In this document: positions 1 to 4,361 of the stretch, one piece after another
Numbering within the stretch: position 1 is the first letter of the stretch
Layout: every line of letters begins with the position of its first letter
DNA from: Korarchaeum sp964519515
Lineage (GTDB): Archaea; Korarchaeota; Korarchaeia; Korarchaeales; Korarchaeaceae
NCBI GenBank assembly: GCA_964519515.1
Contig: CAZFIJ010000078.1
Span: 1 to 7,248, forward strand
Length of the DNA stretch: 7,248 nt
Reading direction: 5' to 3'
The notes under the pieces: generated by a model
What the model was told of the DNA's origin: nothing
Seen by the model: only the letters and a program-made list of their open reading frames with translations
Databases searched by the model: none
Position numbers and translations under genes: made by a program

Positions 1-6
1 GCTATA

Positions 7-12
7 GGTGAT
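7..12 (+). promoter_or_regulatory. Ribosome binding site deciding the mre11 start
   Basis: The bases GGTGAT match the 3' part of the archaeal Shine-Dalgarno consensus (GGAGGTGAT) and end four bases before the ATG at 17. The site overlaps the possible GTG start at 8, which would then have no ribosome site of its own inside the window. This favours ATG 17. It is a short match, so the assignment is moderate. Confidence 0.5.
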
Positions 13-16
13 TGAG

Positions 17-1186
17 ATGAGGTTAGTCCATTTATCGGACAGTCACTTGGGAAAAGCTCAATTCAATCTAGCTGAGAGGGAGGAGGACTTCTACTCATCC
101 TTCAGTAGGGCTATAGATATAGCTATCTCAGAGAAGCCCGATCTCCTCATATACACTGGGGATCTATTCGATAGCTATAGGCCCCACCCCAGGGCATTCG
201 TTAAGGCCTTCGAATCCCTCATGAAACTAGTTGAGAGGGGGATCCCGATAGCGATAATAGAGGGAAATCATGAGCTGGGACCGGATGTCGTGAGGAAGCA
301 GATAACTTCCCCGATCGCGAACATGGAGACTCTCTTCAGGAGATTGGGTTATGAGAAACTATTCATAAGGCTTAATGCGAGAGTTGAGAGGATAGGTGAC
401 CTCGTCATAGCTGGTCTACCTTATAAGAGCTTGGGTAAGGACGTCCCGGCTATGATAAGAAAGCTAGAGAGAGACTGCAAGAGTTTATGCAATTGCCCCT
501 CGGTCCTCATGCTCCATCAAGGAGTGAGGGGGATGATCAAGACGTTCTATCCGGAGCTCGATTTCCCCCATATAGCGAGCACTAGCTTCGATTATGTCGC
601 TATGGGCCACTACCACAATAAGGTCGTGAGGAGGAGCGGGAATAGGGTATTCGCTTACCCCGGGTCTACTGAGATCGTTGAGCTGAGGGAGGCTTTCACT
701 TCAGATGGGAGTAAGTACATACTCTCCGTAGATATAGAGAGGGATAGTATAGATGTGAGGGAGATAAAGCTCGAGACTAGACCATTCATAACGTTCTCTG
801 AGACCGTAAGGAACACGAGGGATCTCTACTCCCTAATAGAGAGGATAAGGAATGAAATTAAGGGGAAGGATAGACCTGTTATATGCGGGAGGATCTCTGT
901 GAAGGGATCTGTGAAGCCCGGGTTCTCTACTGGGGAGATCAAGAGGTCCCTCTCGAGCGATGCCCTTCACATCGCCGTTAAGGAGAGGTCTGAGGAGAGG
1001 GAAGAGGGATCAGATGAAACTCCGTCCTTGGGGCTAGAGGATACCGTATCCCAACTCATAGGCTCCCTCAAGATAGATGAAGATATCAAATCCCTCGCGA
1101 TCAGGATATTCGACCTGTGGTACAGAGAGGGGAAGAGGGGAGAGGACTTCCTGAATGAAGTCATGAGGATGGTGGAAGAGCCTTGA
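17..1186 (+). CDS. mre11: Mre11 DNA double-strand break repair nuclease
   Basis: This gene encodes the manganese-dependent nuclease subunit of the Mre11-Rad50 complex, which trims DNA ends at double-strand breaks (family knowledge). The N-terminal calcineurin-like phosphoesterase motifs are all visible: D8 and H10 in HLSDSHLG, D49 in TGDLFD, N84-H85 in EGNHE, H167 in LMLHQG, and H198/H200 in GHYHNK. The metal-binding set is therefore complete and the enzyme should be active. The C-terminal part beyond about residue 220 is the less conserved capping and Rad50-binding region; the last ~45 residues are helical-looking and charged. Length is 389 residues, normal for archaea. I chose ATG 17 because it gives the usual family start MRLVHLSDSHLG and has GGTGAT in front; GTG at 8 would add three residues. 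The stop codon overlaps the TTG start of rad50, so the two are very probably co-translated. An unusual trio of cysteines (154, 158, 160) lies just before the fourth motif. Identification is secure. Confidence 0.96.
   Translation: MRLVHLSDSHLGKAQFNLAEREEDFYSSFSRAIDIAISEKPDLLIYTGDLFDSYRPHPRAFVKAFESLMKLVERGIPIAIIEGNHELGPDVVRKQITSPIANMETLFRRLGYEKLFIRLNARVERIGDLVIAGLPYKSLGKDVPAMIRKLERDCKSLCNCPSVLMLHQGVRGMIKTFYPELDFPHIASTSFDYVAMGHYHNKVVRRSGNRVFAYPGSTEIVELREAFTSDGSKYILSVDIERDSIDVREIKLETRPFITFSETVRNTRDLYSLIERIRNEIKGKDRPVICGRISVKGSVKPGFSTGEIKRSLSSDALHIAVKERSEEREEGSDETPSLGLEDTVSQLIGSLKIDEDIKSLAIRIFDLWYREGKRGEDFLNEVMRMVEEP
1171..1175 (+). promoter_or_regulatory. Ribosome binding site for rad50, inside mre11
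   Basis: GGTGG lies seven bases before the TTG at 1183 and inside the last codons of mre11. Its position supports the TTG as the real start of rad50 and translation of the two genes from one message. Confidence 0.45.
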
Positions 1187-3891
1187 GGATAAGAAGGATA
1201 TCGCTCGAGAACTTCGGGTCCCATCAGAAGACTGATATAACTTTCGCAGATGGAATAAATGCGATAATAGGGAACAATGGAGCTGGGAAAACGACTATAC
1301 TTGAGGCTATAGCCTATGCTCTCTACCACAGGGCCGCTAGATCGCAGGATGAGTTGATAAGGATCGGAGCTCCCTATATGAGGGTAGCGCTCGAGTTCGA
1401 GATAGATGGGAGGAGCTATATAGTGACTAGAGAGAGAGGGAGAGATGGAGGAGTATCCGCAGAGCTTCATGAGATCACAGAGGGAGGTAAGAAGCTCATA
1501 CAGAGGGACCAGAGCAAGGTATCATCCCAGATAGAGGCTATCTTGGGATTCAGCAGGGACGTATTCCTCCAGGGAATTTACGTGAGGCAGGGTGAGATAC
1601 AGGAGCTATTGGAGAGCCAGCCATCGAAGAGGAAGGAGATCATCGCCAGGCTCCTAGGTATAGATATGCTCGAGAGATTATGGGAGGAGCTCAGGGGAGT
1701 CGTAGATAGGTTGGATTCCGAGATAAGGGGGATGGATAGGGAGATAGCTGCGATAGGGGATGTAGATAAGGAGAGGTTAGAGGTGGAGAGGAATATTGAG
1801 AGGATTGAGAGAGAGCTCTCTGATATAGATTCCCAAAGATACACCCTTCAATTGAAGATAGAGGAGCTTAAGAAGGTAGTTGATGAGACCGAAGAGAAGA
1901 GGAGGGAGTTCATCGAGCTGAAGTCTAAGCTCACTGAGGTAGAGAGGAAGATCGAGCAGAATATGAGGAAAAAGAAGGAGCTTGAAGATGAACTTATTAA
2001 GATAGATGAAAGCTTATCAAAGCTCCCGGAGATAGAGGAAATTGCATCAAAGTTCGATAAGATTTCTAGAGTGAGAGATTTAGCAATAAAGCTTTCAGAT
2101 CTGAGAAGAAATCTTGAGACAGCTAATGAGAGGTTAGATGAACTCAAGGCTTTAGAGGAAGAGATCTCAGATATAGAAGGAAGGAAAGAGATCTTCATGA
2201 GGATTGAGGAGGAGATCGAAAATAAGAGAAGAAAGAAACAGGAGCTCACTAAATTAGATATGAAATTAGCAGATCTGAAGGAGAAGGAAAAGGATCTTTT
2301 GAAGAGGATCAATGAAATAAATGTTTTATCAAGTGAGGAGCTCTATTCACTGAGAGAGATAGTTGAGGAAGTGCCCGAGGATCCGGAGGAAGCACTGAGA
2401 TTCTGCTCACAGTTCTCCGAGAATCTTAAAAAACGTTTAGAGGAAATCGATCAAAACATAAGAAATTTGAATAGTGAAGCCGCTGCGTTAAGGGAAAGGA
2501 TCAACAGATATTCATTATACCTCAGGGAACTGAACATGAATCCAGAGAGGTGCCCGTTATGCAAATCAAAGCTCACGATTGAAGATATAGAAAAGCTCAA
2601 GGAAAACCTTCAGAGGAGTTTAAATGAGGTAGAAGCTAGGATCCCTGAGATAGAGGCGAAGTTGACTGGTTTAAATGAGGAGAGAGAGTTGACTATGGAG
2701 AGGATCGAGAGGATAGATGATGTATCGAAGAAGCTGAAGGAAAACCTGAGGGAGCTTAACAGCATTAATGATTCTTTGAGGAAGATTGAGGAAGATATAA
2801 GGGATCTATCTGAGAAAATAGTTGAACTAGAGAGTCATTTGGGAGATTTGGATGAATTAGAAGTTGAATATAGGAAACTGACGTCCGATATCGAGAGAGT
2901 TGAAAAGCTGAAGGAGAAAGCTGAGAGATTGAGGTCACTACTCATCGATGTGGATTTCGATAAGATGAGGCAGGAGATAAGCTCCCTTGAGGAGGAGATA
3001 AATTCACTAACGAAGGAGCTGAATGTAACGGACATCGAAGAGGAATACAAGAGATCAAAAAAAGCTTTTATAGAGTTTGAGAGGCTTAAGGGGCTTCTGA
3101 GGGAGAGAGAAAGGGTTTCAAGCATTTTAAATGGACTTTCAGAGGAAATATCTTTAGATATTGAGAAGGCTAGGGAACTCTCGGAGAGGATAGAGTCCTT
3201 GGGCTTCGATGAAGCCGCACTATCTAAAGTGAGGAGCGAGTTGAATGAAGCAGAGGAAAGAATGAGAGAGATAATTAAAGCTAGAGGGGAACTTGAAGGA
3301 GTTATGAGTGAGCTGAAGAAGAAGATCAATGAACTAGCAGCTAAATCTGAGAAGTTGAGGAAGCTTAGGGAGAGAAAAGAGAAATATGAGAATTTCAGAT
3401 CGAAGATATTGAAGATAAGAGAGATATTCAGTAGGGATAAGGGTATACAAGCTTCTCTCAGGGAGAGAGCGAAGCCCATCATAGAGAGGGAGCTCAATGA
3501 TATCTTCAGCTCATTCGGATTCGATTACGATTCGATAGAGCTCGATGAGAACTTCACTCCCATCTTGAGGAGAGGGGGGAGAGCTTATTCATTCGATATT
3601 CTAAGCGGTGGGGAGAGGATCTCCTTAGCGCTCGCTCTGAGATTAGCTATAGCTAGATATCTAGTTTCAACTAAGATAGAGTGCTTCATCCTAGACGAGC
3701 CAACTATACATTTGGATGATGAGAGGATAGAGTCCCTGCTCGAGGCTCTCTCATCGCTCCAGATACCTCAGATAATAGTAGTGACTCACTCCCCTAGGTT
3801 CAGGGACATAGCGTCTAGATCCATACTCGTCAGTAAGGTGAATGGTATTTCAAATATTGAGATGTTAGAAGAGGTGATGGTAAGCGATTAA
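1183..3891 (+). CDS. rad50: Rad50 ATPase of the Mre11-Rad50 complex
   Basis: Rad50 is the SMC-like ATPase that clamps DNA and controls Mre11 nuclease access (family knowledge). The 902-residue protein shows the expected order. The N-terminal ATPase half has Walker A GNNGAGKT (30-37) and Q-loop Q136 in YVRQGE. Two long heptad-rich coiled-coil arms follow, at roughly 170-450 and 465-735. Between them is a zinc hook C457-P-L-C460 (bases 2551-2562), almost exactly at mid-length, where two Rad50 molecules join through a shared zinc ion. The C-terminal ATPase half has the signature LSGGER (807-812), Walker B with D838-E839 in FILDEPT, the D-loop LDD (844-846) and H-loop H869 in VVTHS. All ATPase residues are intact. 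The TTG start overlaps the mre11 stop (TTGA) and yields the standard opening MRIRRISLENFGSH. The coiled-coil section is visibly richer in A+T than the two ATPase halves. Identification is secure. Confidence 0.97.
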   Translation: MRIRRISLENFGSHQKTDITFADGINAIIGNNGAGKTTILEAIAYALYHRAARSQDELIRIGAPYMRVALEFEIDGRSYIVTRERGRDGGVSAELHEITEGGKKLIQRDQSKVSSQIEAILGFSRDVFLQGIYVRQGEIQELLESQPSKRKEIIARLLGIDMLERLWEELRGVVDRLDSEIRGMDREIAAIGDVDKERLEVERNIERIERELSDIDSQRYTLQLKIEELKKVVDETEEKRREFIELKSKLTEVERKIEQNMRKKKELEDELIKIDESLSKLPEIEEIASKFDKISRVRDLAIKLSDLRRNLETANERLDELKALEEEISDIEGRKEIFMRIEEEIENKRRKKQELTKLDMKLADLKEKEKDLLKRINEINVLSSEELYSLREIVEEVPEDPEEALRFCSQFSENLKKRLEEIDQNIRNLNSEAAALRERINRYSLYLRELNMNPERCPLCKSKLTIEDIEKLKENLQRSLNEVEARIPEIEAKLTGLNEERELTMERIERIDDVSKKLKENLRELNSINDSLRKIEEDIRDLSEKIVELESHLGDLDELEVEYRKLTSDIERVEKLKEKAERLRSLLIDVDFDKMRQEISSLEEEINSLTKELNVTDIEEEYKRSKKAFIEFERLKGLLRERERVSSILNGLSEEISLDIEKARELSERIESLGFDEAALSKVRSELNEAEERMREIIKARGELEGVMSELKKKINELAAKSEKLRKLRERKEKYENFRSKILKIREIFSRDKGIQASLRERAKPIIERELNDIFSSFGFDYDSIELDENFTPILRRGGRAYSFDILSGGERISLALALRLAIARYLVSTKIECFILDEPTIHLDDERIESLLEALSSLQIPQIIVVTHSPRFRDIASRSILVSKVNGISNIEMLEEVMVSD
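1981..3060. other. A+T-rich segment inside rad50
   Basis: The DNA encoding much of the coiled coil has a different base make-up from the flanking ATPase halves. By hand count, bases 2041-2100 have 19 G+C of 60 and bases 2281-2340 have 20 of 60, against 29 of 60 at 1441-1500 and 33 of 60 at 4741-4800 in the helicase. Codons such as AAA, GAA and TTA become frequent. The boundaries given are approximate. The lysine/glutamate-rich coiled coil explains part of this, but the synonymous choices also shift. Confidence 0.5.
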
Positions 3892-3895
3892 ATAT
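3888..3895 (+). promoter_or_regulatory. Possible TATA box for the hsp20 gene
   Basis: TTAAATAT overlaps the rad50 stop codon and lies in the only gap of any size (33 bases). It resembles the archaeal TATA consensus. Transcription starting about 26 bases past its centre would begin near 3918, giving a leader of roughly seven bases before the TTG at 3925. No clear BRE element is seen upstream, and the match may be chance since it contains the stop codon. If real, it would let the small heat shock gene and the helicase be transcribed apart from mre11-rad50. Confidence 0.3.
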
Positions 3896-3924
3896 GGGTT
3901 ACGGGCGATAGCTTGGGGGGTTGA

Positions 3925-4356
3925 TTGGGAGATAAGAAGAAGACCCCTTATGATGACCCCTTCGATCGCTTCATAAGGGACGTGATGGAGCTGCTGAGGA
4001 AGATGGACGAGGATCTATCTAGCTTCATCAACGGTGATATATCTTGGGATTACGCTGATGAGGGAGAGGGGGTCGAGATCTCCCCCGAGCCTGATGCCTC
4101 ATCCGAGGGGGGGAGAGGTTTGGAGTTGGAGGAGCAACTTGTTGATGTTATAGATTTGGAGGATGAGATCCTGATAGTTGCTGAGGTTCCTGGTATAAGT
4201 AAGGAGGATATCTCAGTCAGGCTGAAGGGGAAGGAGATAACTATAAAGGCGGGAGACCTCCTGAGGAGGATACAGCTATCTATAGAGCCTGACTCCGAGA
4301 GGGTAAGAGCTACTTACAGGAACGGGATTTTAGAGGTAAGGATACCTAAAAGGTAG
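3925..4356 (+). CDS. Small heat shock protein, Hsp20/alpha-crystallin family, minimal type
   Basis: The 143-residue protein belongs to the Hsp20 family, whose members hold unfolding proteins in solution without ATP (family knowledge). Residues 1-40 form a charged amphipathic N-terminal arm (DPFDRFIRDV, then MELLRKM), and 42-70 is an acidic, glycine- and serine-rich linker. The core at about 71-143 carries EVPGISKEDI and the diagnostic A-x-x-x-x-G-I-L motif (RATYRNGILEVRIPK). Two usual parts are missing. The long loop between the fifth and seventh strands, which builds the dimer in prokaryotic small heat shock proteins, is reduced to almost nothing (ITIKAGDLLRRIQL). The chain also ends right after IPKR, without the C-terminal I-x-I tail used for oligomer assembly. 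The start is TTG, preceded by a run of six G at 3915-3920. The gene lies 33 bases after rad50 and 5 bases before the helicase, so it probably shares a transcript with at least the latter. Its substrate is unknown; a partner-specific adaptor role of the p23/CS kind is an alternative. Confidence 0.85.
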   Translation: MGDKKKTPYDDPFDRFIRDVMELLRKMDEDLSSFINGDISWDYADEGEGVEISPEPDASSEGGRGLELEEQLVDVIDLEDEILIVAEVPGISKEDISVRLKGKEITIKAGDLLRRIQLSIEPDSERVRATYRNGILEVRIPKR

Positions 4357-4357
4357 G
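4352..4357 (+). promoter_or_regulatory. Weak ribosome binding site for the helicase gene
   Basis: GGTAGG spans the stop codon of the hsp20 gene and ends four bases before the TTG at 4362. It is an imperfect match but sits at the right distance. With an in-frame TAA at 4359-4361 directly before the TTG, it fixes the start. Confidence 0.35.
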
Positions 4358-4361
4358 CTAA

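Noticed and set aside
967..1470. Open frame of 167 codons on the - strand across the mre11-rad50 junction
   Set aside because: It is serine-, leucine- and isoleucine-rich low-complexity sequence that mirrors the GAG/AGG-rich coding strand, and it lies wholly over two well-supported genes.
1700..3400. Repeated GAGAGG / GAGGAG stretches as possible DNA repeats
   Set aside because: They are Glu-Arg codons in coiled-coil or helical protein and lack a constant period or spacer, so they are not a CRISPR array or tandem repeat.
1578..3497. Three long - strand open frames opposite rad50
   Set aside because: They read as strings of Ser, Leu, Ile and Phe, the expected antisense of a Glu/Lys/Arg-rich coiled coil; rad50 accounts for the region.
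3894..3911. Five-codon ATG mini-frame in the rad50-hsp20 gap, with a GAGGTGAT upstream
   Set aside because: The ribosome-like bases at 3871-3878 are about 15 bases away and lie in rad50 codons; a leader peptide is not supported and the TATA reading of the same bases is as likely.
3892..3924. Terminator between rad50 and hsp20
   Set aside because: No inverted repeat and no T-run are seen; only a G-run precedes the next start.
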